In this document: positions 1 to 9,217 of the stretch, piece after piece | Layout of the letters: each line of letters starts with the position of its first letter | Numbering within the stretch: position 1 is the stretch's first letter | Source of the DNA: GAS188 sp963794475 | Lineage (GTDB): Bacteria > Pseudomonadota > Alphaproteobacteria > Rhizobiales > Beijerinckiaceae | Assembly: GCA_963794475.1 (NCBI GenBank) | Contig: CAWCDW010000003.1 | Coordinates: 558,001-622,000 of the forward strand | Direction: 5' to 3' | Length of the DNA stretch: 64,000 nucleotides | Notes under the pieces: model-generated | The model's database searches: none | Seen by the model: only the letters and a program-made list of their open reading frames with translations | Told to the model about the DNA's origin: nothing | Translations under genes and position numbers: made by a program

Positions 1-192
1 CCCGACGAGCGGATCGACATGTCGGACGAGCCCGACCACGACGCGCTGTGCGAGCGCGAGCAGCGTTTTCTGCTGGGAGCGATCGAGGAGGACCTCGACC
101 TTGGCGCGTCCATGGATGATGCGGTGAAAAGCCTCAGGATCGTGCTTGCGGCCGATGAGTCGATCCGCTCGGGACAGGTCGTGACGCTTTGA
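1..192 (+). CDS. Gfo/Idh/MocA-family oxidoreductase, C-terminal end (partial)
   Basis: Frame 1 is open from the window edge to a TGA at 190-192 and gives the last 63 residues of a protein. The tail has the pattern of Gfo/Idh/MocA NAD(P)-dependent sugar dehydrogenases: a conserved acidic-helix stretch (AIEEDLDLGASMDDAVKSL) followed by a segment reading IVLAADESIRSGQVVTL. The NAD-binding N-terminus lies outside the window, so the substrate cannot be judged. The family assignment rests on the tail alone. Confidence 0.6.
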   Translation, partial: PDERIDMSDEPDHDALCEREQRFLLGAIEEDLDLGASMDDAVKSLRIVLAADESIRSGQVVTL

Positions 193-264
193 GGTTGCCA
201 AGCGCGCAAGGGGGTGCCGATTTTGCACGGCGCGATCCCTTCGACTTGTGCTCACACTTGGCGA

Positions 265-1569
265 TCAGCCTGGATCCGGCGGCAGCACGAAGACCTGGCC
301 GGGGAAGACGAGGCTCGGATTGCGGATCTGGCGCGCGTTGGCCTCGTAAATCTGGGTGTAGCGCGTGCCTCGCCCGAGCATTTTCTTGCTGATGCGCCAG
401 AGGCTGTCGCCACGCACGACGGTCGTGGTCCGCACTTCCTTGACGACGGCAGCCGCGGGTCCGGGAGCGCTCGCCGTCGCGGCGCTCGAGGATGCCGAGA
501 CCTCAGGCTTCGGCTGGTCCCCCGCGGCAGCCGCGACGCCCGGTTTTTGCGCTTGATCGATGGGCCCTTTTGCGGGAATGGCCTGCGAATTCGCCTGACC
601 GGCTGCCACGGGCGCAGGGAAATCAAAAGGCACCTCGGCGCGCGCGATGACCTTGCCGCTCTGCGGCTCGACCTCATCGGCGCGCACCGCATAGTGTCCG
701 GGCTGCATGCCCTTTTCCACCTTGAGCGACCAGAGCCCGTTCAAATCGGCAATCACCTTTCCGACGAAGGCGCCATTGAGGTAGAGCCGGCTCTGACTGC
801 CCGGCGGCGCCGAGCCGGTGGCGTAGAAACTACCGCCTTCCTCAGCTTCAGCCGTGCGGATCGAAACCGCCGGCGCGGGTTTTGCCGGCACCGTGGCGGA
901 AGACGGAACGCCGGGTTGCGATTTTGGCGCGTTCGCATCGGAACGTGAGGCCGCGGGCTGTTCGGGCGCCGCGCGCGCAATCGTCACGGCTTGCTGGCCC
1001 GCCTTCGGCACGACCACCTTGACGCTTTGGGACGAGGTGCCCTCGGCCGCACCCGGAGGGACGGATTGCAAGGTGAGCGCATGTTCGCCGGGCGCGAGCG
1101 GCGGCGGCAGGAAAACCACCTCCCCATTGGCATCGGCGAGCGCGCGGGCGAGTTCCTGGTCACCATCCTTAAGCAGAATAGTAGCCCCCGGTGCGCCTCG
1201 CCCCGCGATCACGCCTTCGCCGGAACGCTCGACGCGGACGATGTCGAATTCGGGCGGTTGCGGCTTAGCTCCCGCATTCGCGCTTGCCGCCGAGCCCGTG
1301 GCGGGTGGCGCGGCAGAGGCGCCCGTCGCGGGAGCAGGAGCGAGATCGTTTCCGTTCGTGCCCTTGGAAGGCGTCGCCGTGCCTTGAGCGTCATTTCTCG
1401 CCACCGGCGCCGGCCCGCTCGGCGCGCTTCCCGCGGCGGGGAGAGGCGGGGAAAGGCTTGGCCCATAAACGTACCAGCCGGCCCCGGCAGCGAGCGCGCA
1501 GACAGCCGCGACAGCCGCCGCCGCGATGACCCCCTGCCGGTTCTTCACTGTGCCCAAAAACCCCGCCAT
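265..1569 (-). CDS. Membrane-anchored LysM / Ig-like protein
   Basis: The protein has 434 residues. An N-terminal membrane segment (about residues 12-34) is followed by a long Ala/Pro/Gly-rich low-complexity region and two Ig-like stretches (for example GEGVIAGRGAPGATILLKDG). A C-terminal LysM domain (about 380-432) contains the typical GDSLWRISKKMLG start and ends in VFPGQVFVLPPD. LysM domains bind peptidoglycan or other GlcNAc polymers, so the protein probably spans the inner membrane and contacts the cell wall in the periplasm. It is monocistronic in this window and converges on the oxidoreductase end. Similar LysM proteins are common in Rhizobiales. The cellular role is not known. Confidence 0.8.
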   Translation of the reverse strand: MAGFLGTVKNRQGVIAAAAVAAVCALAAGAGWYVYGPSLSPPLPAAGSAPSGPAPVARNDAQGTATPSKGTNGNDLAPAPATGASAAPPATGSAASANAGAKPQPPEFDIVRVERSGEGVIAGRGAPGATILLKDGDQELARALADANGEVVFLPPPLAPGEHALTLQSVPPGAAEGTSSQSVKVVVPKAGQQAVTIARAAPEQPAASRSDANAPKSQPGVPSSATVPAKPAPAVSIRTAEAEEGGSFYATGSAPPGSQSRLYLNGAFVGKVIADLNGLWSLKVEKGMQPGHYAVRADEVEPQSGKVIARAEVPFDFPAPVAAGQANSQAIPAKGPIDQAQKPGVAAAAGDQPKPEVSASSSAATASAPGPAAAVVKEVRTTTVVRGDSLWRISKKMLGRGTRYTQIYEANARQIRNPSLVFPGQVFVLPPDPG

Positions 1570-1818
1570 GGCCTGTATTTCCTCTGCCCGAGCAGAGTTC
1601 AGCCGAGATCACCAAATGATGCGGCAGGGTAACAAAGCGTATACAAACCGGCAAGCGGTCGAGGGCCGCCGACCGAAAGCTGCCCAGGCCTCGGTGACGC
1701 GATCACGCGCGGCATCGGCGCCCAAACCCGCTTCGGGGCTCGGCGCCGGCCAATGCGCTTCCTTCACCCGGACCGCCGAGCCGGACAGGCGATGCTAAAC
1801 TATCAATCGTGCTTGCGC

Positions 1819-2034
1819 CTACCGATAGATGACCACGCCGCGATGGTAGGGATAGGGGCGGCCGTAATAGCCGTGGCGATAGGGGTAATAGCCCCGATGC
1901 GTCACCACCGCTCCGCGTGGCCCGGCGCAGCCGGCACGGTAGACGCCGCGCGCGCAAACGACCGCGCCGGCTTCACTGGCGCTTAAGGCGAAAAAGCCTC
2001 CGAGAAGGGCAGCCGTGAGAATAAACCGCTTCAT
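1819..2034 (-). CDS. Small secreted Tyr/Gly/Arg-rich protein
   Basis: The protein has 71 residues. A clear signal peptide (MKRFILTAALLGGFFALSAS, cut near AGA-VV) precedes a short mature part rich in Tyr, Gly, His and Arg with two Cys. I chose the ATG at 2032-2034 because a GGAGGAA box lies about 8 bases upstream. An in-frame ATG two codons earlier sits too close to that box. Small proteins of this type are frequent in Hyphomicrobiales. I do not recognise a function. It is transcribed divergently from the cysteine-rich genes that follow. Confidence 0.6.
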   Translation of the reverse strand: MKRFILTAALLGGFFALSASEAGAVVCARGVYRAGCAGPRGAVVTHRGYYPYRHGYYGRPYPYHRGVVIYR

Positions 2035-2312
2035 CGTCATTTCCTCCCATGGGGGTTGACCGATCATCAATTCCCCCATCCCTCGTTCGACGGCTGAAGC
2101 ATGGACCGGGACACATCATCGCCGCGCGGTGAACCTCACATGCACGAACAGCTTTGACAAGATTCTGGTTCCCTAAGATCAAATCAAAATCGCCTGATGC
2201 TGTGTATTCAATCAATGAAATTCTCTTTCTGCGAAAAGGAACTTACGCTTGACATTTATCGATCGGCAGGATGACCTTGACCAATCTGTCATTCCATTCA
2301 ATGGAGGCTAAG

Positions 2313-2534
2313 ATGCGCTTGTTCGGGCCTTGCGTTGTTCTGACCGCAAGCTTGCTGGTGACAAGCGCGATGGCGCAGACGGCCGCCGAGCGCGCCGCCT
2401 GCCGAAGCGATTTCCAGAAACTCTGCAAGGGCACCAAGCCGGGTGGCGGCCGCGTCTTGGCCTGCCTCTCCCAGCAGCGAGACCAGCTCGGCGAAGCCTG
2501 TCGCAAGGTCGTGGATGCGCACGCCCAACAGTGA
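2313..2534 (+). CDS. Small secreted cysteine-rich-repeat protein
   Basis: The protein has 73 residues from the ATG at 2313, which has a GGAGG box at 2303-2307. A signal peptide (MRLFGPCVVLTASLLVTSAMAQ) is followed by one cysteine-rich repeat: C, then D, LC, a PGGGR turn, ACL and a final AC. This spacing resembles the repeat of the eukaryotic FGF-receptor-like family (Cys_rich_FGFR, PF00839), which is widespread in alphaproteobacterial secreted proteins. The function is unknown. The next gene encodes two copies of the same repeat, so the two were probably produced by duplication. Confidence 0.65.
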   Translation: MRLFGPCVVLTASLLVTSAMAQTAAERAACRSDFQKLCKGTKPGGGRVLACLSQQRDQLGEACRKVVDAHAQQ

Positions 2535-2598
2535 GATGGCTCGAGAGCGAAGCGCCTTCGAGCGGCGCAAAAAACGAGAAGCCAGACCGGTGTCAAAA

Positions 2599-3138
2599 AT
2601 GATTCATCATCGCAACCCGCTTTTGCCGAGCCTCGTCATCACGCTGGCCCTGCTCGGGCTTTCGGCGCCCACCGGCGCGCAGCAACCCTCGCAAGCGCAG
2701 ATCAGCGCCATTCGATCCTCCTGCGCGGCGGATTATCGGGCCCATTGCGCCAGCGTCCCGACGGGCGGGATGCCGGCATTGAATTGCCTGCGCCAAAATG
2801 TGGAGAAGCTTTCGGCAGCGTGCCAAACGGCTGTCAATGCCGCCGGCGGAGGCGCTTCGCCTTCCCCCGCCGCGCCACCATCCCCATCGGGCGCACCGAG
2901 CGCAGGCCCTGCCGAGACCGCGCCCGCGACGCCGGCGGCGCCCGCCGCTCGCGCTTTTCGGCCGATGACGCCGCGCCAGGAGATCGCCGTGCTGCGAGGA
3001 GCTTGCGGCCCCGACTACCGCGCGCTCTGCGCCGGCGTGCCACCGGGAGGCGGGCGCGTGATCGCGTGCTTTCGAGAAAATGCGGCTTCGCTTTCGCCCG
3101 GCTGCCAAGCAGTGCTGATGTCGGCGCGCCGGCGATAG
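2599..3138 (+). CDS. Secreted protein with two cysteine-rich repeats
   Basis: The protein has 179 residues from the ATG at 2599. A signal peptide ending near APTGAQQ is followed by one cysteine-rich repeat (SCAADYRAHCASVPTGG ... C ... AC), a Pro/Ala/Ser-rich linker of about 45 residues and a second repeat (ACGPDYRALCAGVPPGGGR ... CF ... GC). The PGGGR turn and the Cys spacing match the neighbour at 2313. The in-frame codons upstream of 2599 look like antisense shadow sequence, so the ATG before MIHHRN is preferred. It is probably periplasmic. Its lead position before an RND efflux operon may be incidental. Confidence 0.65.
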   Translation: MIHHRNPLLPSLVITLALLGLSAPTGAQQPSQAQISAIRSSCAADYRAHCASVPTGGMPALNCLRQNVEKLSAACQTAVNAAGGGASPSPAAPPSPSGAPSAGPAETAPATPAAPAARAFRPMTPRQEIAVLRGACGPDYRALCAGVPPGGGRVIACFRENAASLSPGCQAVLMSARRR

Positions 3139-3224
3139 GGAAGCGTCGAGAACCGATCGCGATCCGCTACGGATGGCGCAAAAAATCGACCGTAGCCGAC
3201 GAGAGGCAAACGCAAGGAGGTCGG

Positions 3225-4364
3225 ATGAGGATCATTGTCATCTCGACGGCCTTGCTGTCGCTCGCGGCGTGCAACGACAATCACTACGTGCCGCCGCCCG
3301 CGCCGAAAGTGTCGGTCGCCCATCCGTTGCGCCAGGAGATCACCCATTACCTCGAGACGAGCGGCAATCTCGCCTCGGTGAACTCCGCCAACCTCGTCGC
3401 TCGCGTCGCGGGCTTCGTCCAGGAAATCAAGTTCGTCGACGGCTCCGCGGTAAAGGCCGGCCAGCCGCTCTTCGTCATCGAGCCCGAACCCTATGAGAAC
3501 GCCTTGGCACAAGCGAAGGCCGCGCAAGCCAGCGCCGATGCGACGGTGACGCAAGCGCAAGCCGATTTTGCGCGGCAGACGGAGCTGCAAAGCAGGGAGT
3601 TTGCCTCAAAGGCGACGTTGGAGACCTCGACTGCCACACGTGATTCCGCGCTCGCCGTGCAGAGACAGAAACAAGCGGACACCAAACAGGCGGAAATCAA
3701 TCTCGGCTACACCCAGGTGAAAGCGCCTTTCGACGGCATCGTGACGGCGCGGCAAGTGTCCATCGGCGAGCTCGTGGGGCTGGGGAACCCCACGGTTCTG
3801 GCGACGGTCGTCCAGCTCGACCCGATCTACGTCAATTTCAACGTGAGCGAGCAGGATGTGGTGCGCCTGCGCGCCGGTATCCGTCATCGCCGCATGACCG
3901 AAGCCGATCTGAGGCAGATTCCGGTCGAGGTCGGCCTCGTCGACGAGAGCGGTTATCCGCACAAGGGCACGCTCGACTATGCCTCTCCGGGCGTAACATC
4001 CTCGACCGGAACGCTCGCGGTGCGCGGTGTGATGCCTAACGGGGATCGCGTTCTCTTGCCCGGATATTTCGTCCGGATCCGCGTGCCACGTTCGCAAGAA
4101 CCCGACGCGCTCCTTATTCCCGACTTGGCCATCGGCAACGATCAGGGTGGGCGCTATGCGCTCATCGTCGACAAGGACGGCGTCGTCGAGCAGCGCAAGG
4201 TCGAGACCGGCGAGACGCTCGGCGATCTGCGCGTCGTCACGCAAGGCTTGAGCGCGGATGACAACGTCATCGTTTCGGGGATCGCGCGAGCCGTGCCGGG
4301 CCAGAAGGTCGAGGCGCAGGCGCAAACGCTTGCCCGCTCGGGCGAGAGCGCCGAGGTCAAATGA
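3225..4364 (+). CDS. RND efflux pump periplasmic adaptor (HlyD/AcrA-type lipoprotein)
   Basis: The protein has 379 residues. It starts at the ATG at 3225, four bases after an AAGGAGG box. A lipoprotein signal with lipobox LAAC puts the lipidated Cys at residue 16. It is followed by the two lipoyl half-motifs (ARVAGFVQEIKF ... VKAPFDGIVTARQV) separated by an Ala/Gln-rich coiled-coil hairpin, then the beta-barrel and membrane-proximal domains. Such adaptors join an inner-membrane RND pump to an outer-membrane channel. The stop overlaps the start of the pump gene by four bases (ATGA), which indicates translational coupling. No TolC-type channel or TetR repressor gene is adjacent. Confidence 0.9.
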   Translation: MRIIVISTALLSLAACNDNHYVPPPAPKVSVAHPLRQEITHYLETSGNLASVNSANLVARVAGFVQEIKFVDGSAVKAGQPLFVIEPEPYENALAQAKAAQASADATVTQAQADFARQTELQSREFASKATLETSTATRDSALAVQRQKQADTKQAEINLGYTQVKAPFDGIVTARQVSIGELVGLGNPTVLATVVQLDPIYVNFNVSEQDVVRLRAGIRHRRMTEADLRQIPVEVGLVDESGYPHKGTLDYASPGVTSSTGTLAVRGVMPNGDRVLLPGYFVRIRVPRSQEPDALLIPDLAIGNDQGGRYALIVDKDGVVEQRKVETGETLGDLRVVTQGLSADDNVIVSGIARAVPGQKVEAQAQTLARSGESAEVK

Positions 4365-7300
4365 TCTCCAAATTTTTCATCGAGAGACCGGTTCTCGCCA
4401 ACGTCCTCGCCCTCATGATGCTGGTGATCGGCGCCGTCGCATTGTTCTCGCTGCCGGTCGCGCAATATCCTGACATCGTGCCCCCGACCGTGCAGGTGAC
4501 GACCCGATATCCCGGCGCCAACGCACGCACGATCATCGACACCGTGGCGCTCCCGATCGAGCAGCAGGTGAACGGCGTGGAGAACATGCTCTACATGCAG
4601 TCCTACGCGACCTCCGACGGCAGTTACACGCTCACCGTCACCTTCCAGATCGGCACCGACCTGAACTTCGCGCAAGTGCTCGTGCAGAATCGCGTGTCGA
4701 GCGCGCTCGCTTCCCTGCCGCAAGCCGTGCAGTCGCAAGGCGTCAATGTGCAGAAGAGATCGACCGCGATCTTACAGATCGTGACCCTGACCTCGCCGGA
4801 CAAGCGCGACGACAGCCTTTATCTCAGCAACTTCGCGACCTTGCGGCTGAAGGACGAGATCTCGCGCCTGCCGGGAGTTGGCAACGTGACCGTGTTCGGC
4901 GCCGGGCAATATTCGATGCGCGTATGGCTCGATCCCGACAAGATGCAGGCGCTGGGGCTGAATACGCAAGACGTGATCCAGGCCTTGCAGCAGCAAAGCG
5001 AGCAGGTCACCGCGGGGCAGATCGGCATGCCGCCCGCGCCCAACCAACCGGCCTTTCAATATACGCTCGATGTCTCTGGGAGGCTTTCGGAGCCGCGCGA
5101 GTTCGCCGACGTCATCGTCAAGACGGGCAACTCCGGCGAGATCACGCGCGTGCGCGACGTCGGGCGCGTCGAGCTCGGGGCGCAAACCTATGGTCAGGTT
5201 TTTCAGTTGAACGGCACGCCGGCCGCCGGGCTTGCGATCTTTCAGTCGCCGGGCGCCAATGCCCTGCAGACGGCCCATGAGGTTGACGCCAAGATGAAGG
5301 CGCTCGCGGCCGATTTTCCGCCCGGCATCGTCTACAGCATCCCGTTCGACACCACCAAATTCGTGAGCCAATCCATCACGGAGGTTTACAAGACGCTGAT
5401 CGAGGCCGGGGTCCTGGTGCTGATCGTGATCCTGCTCTTCCTCCAGGATTGGCGCGCCATGCTCATCCCGGCGACCACCGTGCCCGTGACCATCATTGGC
5501 GCCTTCGCCGCCATGGCGGCGCTCGGGTTCACCGTGAATCTCTCGACCTTGTTCGCGATCGTGCTCGCGATCGGCATCGTTGTGGATGATGCGATCGTCG
5601 TCGTCGAAGGCGCCGCGCACAACATGGAACAAGGGATGTCGGGCCGACAGGCGGCCATCAGCGCCATGAACAAGCTCTTCGGCCCGATCATCGGTATCAC
5701 GCTCGTGCTGATGGCGGTGTTCCTTCCGGCGTCCTTCCTTCCCGGCCTCACGGGGCGAATGTATGCGCAATTCGCGCTCGTGATCGCCGCCACGGCGCTG
5801 CTCAGCGCCATCAACGCGGCGACGTTGAAGCCGACGCAATGCGCGCTGTGGCTGCGGCCATCGGTACCGCCCGAGAGACGCAACGCCTTCTACCGAGCTT
5901 TCAACGCGGGTTACGGAAGGGTCGAGCGCGGCTATGCGAGGCTCATCGGGCGCATCACGAGCTTCAGCCGCCTCACGGTGAGCGTGGCGCTCATCGTGAT
6001 CGGATTGGCGATCTATGGCCTTGCGCGCGTGCCGACCGGCTTTCTGCCGATCGAGGATCAAGGATATTTCCTAGCGATCGTCCAGCTTCCGGATGGCGCC
6101 TCGCTGGACCGCACGAACAAGGCGCTCGACGAAGTGTCACGCATTGCGCAAGCCACGCCTGGCGTCGAGCAGGTGATCACCATCGCGGGCGTCTCCGCGC
6201 TCGACAACAACGCGACGCTCGCGAACGCCGGCGTCGCCTACATCATGCTGAAGGATTGGAGCGTGCGCGGCAAAGCGCAAGGCTTGCGGCCGCTCTACAC
6301 GAAGCTCAACGGCGAGCTCGGCGCGATCGCGGCGGCCCGCGTGCTCGTACTTCCGCCTCCGCCGATTCAAGGCATCGGCAACGCCGGCGGCTTCGCCATG
6401 CAGATCGAGCTTCGCGACGGAAGCTTCGATCTCGCAAAGCTTCAAGCAACGAGCGATGCGGTGGTGAGGGCCGCCGAAAGCCAATCCGCGATACAGCGCG
6501 TCATGGCGCCCTTCCGCGCCAATGTGCCGCAATTCCACATCGAGCTGGATCGGGTGAAGGCGCAAACCGTCAAGGTCACGCCGGATCAGGTGTTCAGCGC
6601 GCTCGCGAGCTATCTCGGCTCGAGCTATGTCGATCAGTTCAACGCCTTCGGAAGGGTGTTCCAAATCTACGTGCAGGCCGATTCGCAATTTCGCATGCGT
6701 CAGGGGGACATCGAGAAGCTCACGGTCCGCAACAAGGACGGAGCCATGATTCCCTTGGGCACGCTGATCAAGATCACGCCGACGCTCGGGGCCTCGCTCA
6801 TCAGCCTCTACAATCTTTATCCGTCGGCGACCGTCGCGGGCTTGCAAGCGCAGGGCTTCTCATCGGGCCAGGCGATCACGCTCCTGGAGGATATTGACGC
6901 GCGCACGCTGCCGCGCGGCGCCGGCTTCGAATGGACGGGCATCTCCTATCAAGAGAAGATCGTCGGCAATCAGCTTTATCTCGTGTTCGCGCTCGCGCTT
7001 CTCATCGTCTATCTCGTGCTCGCGGGACAATATGAAAGCTGGTTCACGCCGATCTCGGTGCTGCTCGCCGTGCCGCTTTCGCTCGTCGGCCCGGTGCTCG
7101 TGCTGCTCGCGCTCAAGATCGGCAATAATCTTTACGTCCAGATCGGCCTCGTCCTGCTCATCGCGCTCTCGGCGAAGAACGCCATTCTCATCGTGGAGTT
7201 CGCTCGCGAGATGCGTGCCGAAGGCATGCCGATCTTGGAAGCGGCCGTCGAGGCCGCTCGCGCGCGTTTCCGGCCGATCGTGATGACGTCTTTCGCGTTC

Positions 7301-7546
7301 ATCCTCGGGGTTGCCCCGCTCGTCGTCGCGAGCGGCGCAGGCGCGAGCGCCAGGGCTTCGATCGGCATCACGGTTTTCAGCGGCATGATCGCGTCGACGT
7401 GCCTTGCCGTGTTGGCGGTGCCGGCCTTCTTCGTTCTCCTGCAACGCTTCGAGGAATGGCGTGTCGCGAAGCGCGATACTTCGGCCGCGCCGGCAGCCGC
7501 CCCCCTGCCCGCGCCTTCCGCCGCGCCGGGCGCTCCGGCCGCCTGA
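4361..7546 (+). CDS. RND multidrug efflux transporter, HAE1 family (AcrB/MexB-like)
   Basis: The protein has 1061 residues, the usual length for AcrB-type proton-driven drug pumps. It begins with the conserved helix MISKFFIERPVLANVLAL and has two large periplasmic loops and twelve predicted helices. The proton-relay aspartates are in GIVVDDAIVVVE near residue 408, and the family motif NAILIVEFAREM is in the second half. The C-terminus has a short Ala/Pro-rich tail. It is intact and coupled to the upstream adaptor. The substrate is not predictable. It probably works with an outer-membrane factor encoded elsewhere. It converges on the antiporter gene with only about 20 bases between them. Confidence 0.93.
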   Translation: MISKFFIERPVLANVLALMMLVIGAVALFSLPVAQYPDIVPPTVQVTTRYPGANARTIIDTVALPIEQQVNGVENMLYMQSYATSDGSYTLTVTFQIGTDLNFAQVLVQNRVSSALASLPQAVQSQGVNVQKRSTAILQIVTLTSPDKRDDSLYLSNFATLRLKDEISRLPGVGNVTVFGAGQYSMRVWLDPDKMQALGLNTQDVIQALQQQSEQVTAGQIGMPPAPNQPAFQYTLDVSGRLSEPREFADVIVKTGNSGEITRVRDVGRVELGAQTYGQVFQLNGTPAAGLAIFQSPGANALQTAHEVDAKMKALAADFPPGIVYSIPFDTTKFVSQSITEVYKTLIEAGVLVLIVILLFLQDWRAMLIPATTVPVTIIGAFAAMAALGFTVNLSTLFAIVLAIGIVVDDAIVVVEGAAHNMEQGMSGRQAAISAMNKLFGPIIGITLVLMAVFLPASFLPGLTGRMYAQFALVIAATALLSAINAATLKPTQCALWLRPSVPPERRNAFYRAFNAGYGRVERGYARLIGRITSFSRLTVSVALIVIGLAIYGLARVPTGFLPIEDQGYFLAIVQLPDGASLDRTNKALDEVSRIAQATPGVEQVITIAGVSALDNNATLANAGVAYIMLKDWSVRGKAQGLRPLYTKLNGELGAIAAARVLVLPPPPIQGIGNAGGFAMQIELRDGSFDLAKLQATSDAVVRAAESQSAIQRVMAPFRANVPQFHIELDRVKAQTVKVTPDQVFSALASYLGSSYVDQFNAFGRVFQIYVQADSQFRMRQGDIEKLTVRNKDGAMIPLGTLIKITPTLGASLISLYNLYPSATVAGLQAQGFSSGQAITLLEDIDARTLPRGAGFEWTGISYQEKIVGNQLYLVFALALLIVYLVLAGQYESWFTPISVLLAVPLSLVGPVLVLLALKIGNNLYVQIGLVLLIALSAKNAILIVEFAREMRAEGMPILEAAVEAARARFRPIVMTSFAFILGVAPLVVASGAGASARASIGITVFSGMIASTCLAVLAVPAFFVLLQRFEEWRVAKRDTSAAPAAAPLPAPSAAPGAPAA

Positions 7547-7566
7547 TCTCACGATCGGCGCGCGTG

Positions 7567-8862
7567 TCACGGCGGCTCGGCCTCATTGACGAGGGACGAT
7601 GAGGCAACCCGCTCGAGCTTGACCCCGTAGAGCGCGTCGAGAACACGCGGCGTGAGCAAGCCTTGAACCACGATCGTGAAGATCACCACGCCGTAGCAAA
7701 CCGCGGACAGCGCGGCCTGATAGGGCGTGGGCGGCAGCGTCAGGACGAGCGCAATGGAGATGCCGCCCCGCAAGCCGAGCCAGGTAAGCGCCGCGATGGC
7801 GCGCAATTTTTGCGGCGAGCCGCTCGGCAAGAGCGGCACCAAGGCGCAGACGCTGATGAGACGCGCCGCAAAGGCGAGCGGGATCGCGAGCAACAAAGCG
7901 AGGATGATGGCGAGGTTTGCATCGATCGTGAGAATCTCGAAGCCCATGAGGATGAAGAGCCAAGTGTTGAGCAAGTCATCGACGAGCGACCAGAAGGCGA
8001 CGAGCTTGGCGCGCAGAGCGGCGAGAGCGAAGTTTTCCGCCGGCTGGTTGGCGAGCACGATGCCGCTCACGACGACCGCGATCGGCCCGGAGACGCCGAA
8101 GGCCACCGCCCCCCGGTAGGTGGAAAGCGCAAGCGCGAGCGAAATCGTGAGCACGAGGTTTTCGTCATGAGTGCGGCGCATCGCGAGATGTGCGAGCCAG
8201 CCCGCGATCACGCCAAGCGCCGCCCCCGCCGCACCCTCGACGAGGAGGGAGAGCACGATATGTCCGTGACCGATCACACCGGTCTCGCCTTGCGCCGCCG
8301 CCAACGCCGCAAAAAACAGGATGACGGCGGTTCCGTCGTTGAACAGCGCTTCGCCCGAAACAAGCGCTCGCAGCGAGCTCGGCAAGCGCACGCGCTTGAG
8401 CAGGCCCTCGACGGCGACCGCATCCGTGGGCGCGAGAACCGCTCCGAGCACGAAGCACCATGCCAGTGGTATCGCCGTTCCCGACAGGCGAAACGCGCCG
8501 AAGATGCCAAACCCGAGGAGCACGGTGGCGACCATGACGCCGGCCGTGGCGAGGCCGAAGACCGCCCAAGCCTGGCTCTTCAACTCGCGCAAATTCACGT
8601 GGAGGCTTGCGGCGAACAACAATAAGGCGAGCACGCCGTCCAGAAGGATGCGCGGCAGATGCGCGCCTTCGATGCGGTTCTCGGCACGCTGCTCGAGGTT
8701 GAAGGAAGTAAAGTACCTGCCGATCGCCATGATCACGAGCGAGGCCGCGAGCGCGCAGATCAAAAGCGTGATGACGCGCGGCCATCTGAAATAACGCTCG
8801 TTCACGATGCCGATGAGCGCGGCGAAGATGAAGACGAGGGAAGCCATATCGAAGGTCGACAT
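7567..8862 (-). CDS. CPA1-family Na+/H+ antiporter (NhaP-like)
   Basis: The protein has 431 residues from the ATG at 8860-8862 (MSTFDMASLVFIF). The in-frame codons upstream are not hydrophobic and look non-coding. It is almost wholly made of membrane helices. The cation/proton antiporter signatures are present: LAPTDAVAV (residues 144-152) and ALFNDGTAVILF (about 173-184), whose Asn-Asp pair forms the ion-binding site in NhaP-type carriers. It likely exchanges cytoplasmic Na+ (or K+) for external H+ in pH and salt homeostasis. It is a single gene, with a gap of about 355 bases to the divergent ku gene. Confidence 0.85.
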   Translation of the reverse strand: MSTFDMASLVFIFAALIGIVNERYFRWPRVITLLICALAASLVIMAIGRYFTSFNLEQRAENRIEGAHLPRILLDGVLALLLFAASLHVNLRELKSQAWAVFGLATAGVMVATVLLGFGIFGAFRLSGTAIPLAWCFVLGAVLAPTDAVAVEGLLKRVRLPSSLRALVSGEALFNDGTAVILFFAALAAAQGETGVIGHGHIVLSLLVEGAAGAALGVIAGWLAHLAMRRTHDENLVLTISLALALSTYRGAVAFGVSGPIAVVVSGIVLANQPAENFALAALRAKLVAFWSLVDDLLNTWLFILMGFEILTIDANLAIILALLLAIPLAFAARLISVCALVPLLPSGSPQKLRAIAALTWLGLRGGISIALVLTLPPTPYQAALSAVCYGVVIFTIVVQGLLTPRVLDALYGVKLERVASSSLVNEAEPP

Positions 8863-9217
8863 GAGGCGAGGTCCCCGGCACTCGTTTTGAGGATGAGCCG
8901 ACCGAAACCGGTATCCGCATCCTTGGCTCATGATCATCACAAGCTTTATTGAGACAATCCTATCCCGAAAATAACGAGGCGGAATGGCGAAGGTGATTTT
9001 AGCCCGTCCGCCTCGGCCTTGAATGGTTATCCTTGCGCGCTCGAGCCGCGCATCTCAGCCCGCGTGACGCGTGAAAACGGCTCGAGGCTCAAGGGTCGAC
9101 GAATCGGCGGAACTCCCGGGTTCATTGCCGGGTTTATGATTTTCGAGAAAGCGGGCGCGGGCTTGCGAAGGGCGGTGGATCACCACGCCAGGACGATCCC
9201 CGGCTCAAGGATGTGAC

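Noticed and set aside
4772..6061. Long open frame of 429 codons on the minus strand inside the RND pump gene
   Set aside because: It is antisense to a clear AcrB-type gene. The translation is rich in Arg, His and Asp with no family pattern, as expected for a shadow frame in GC-rich DNA.
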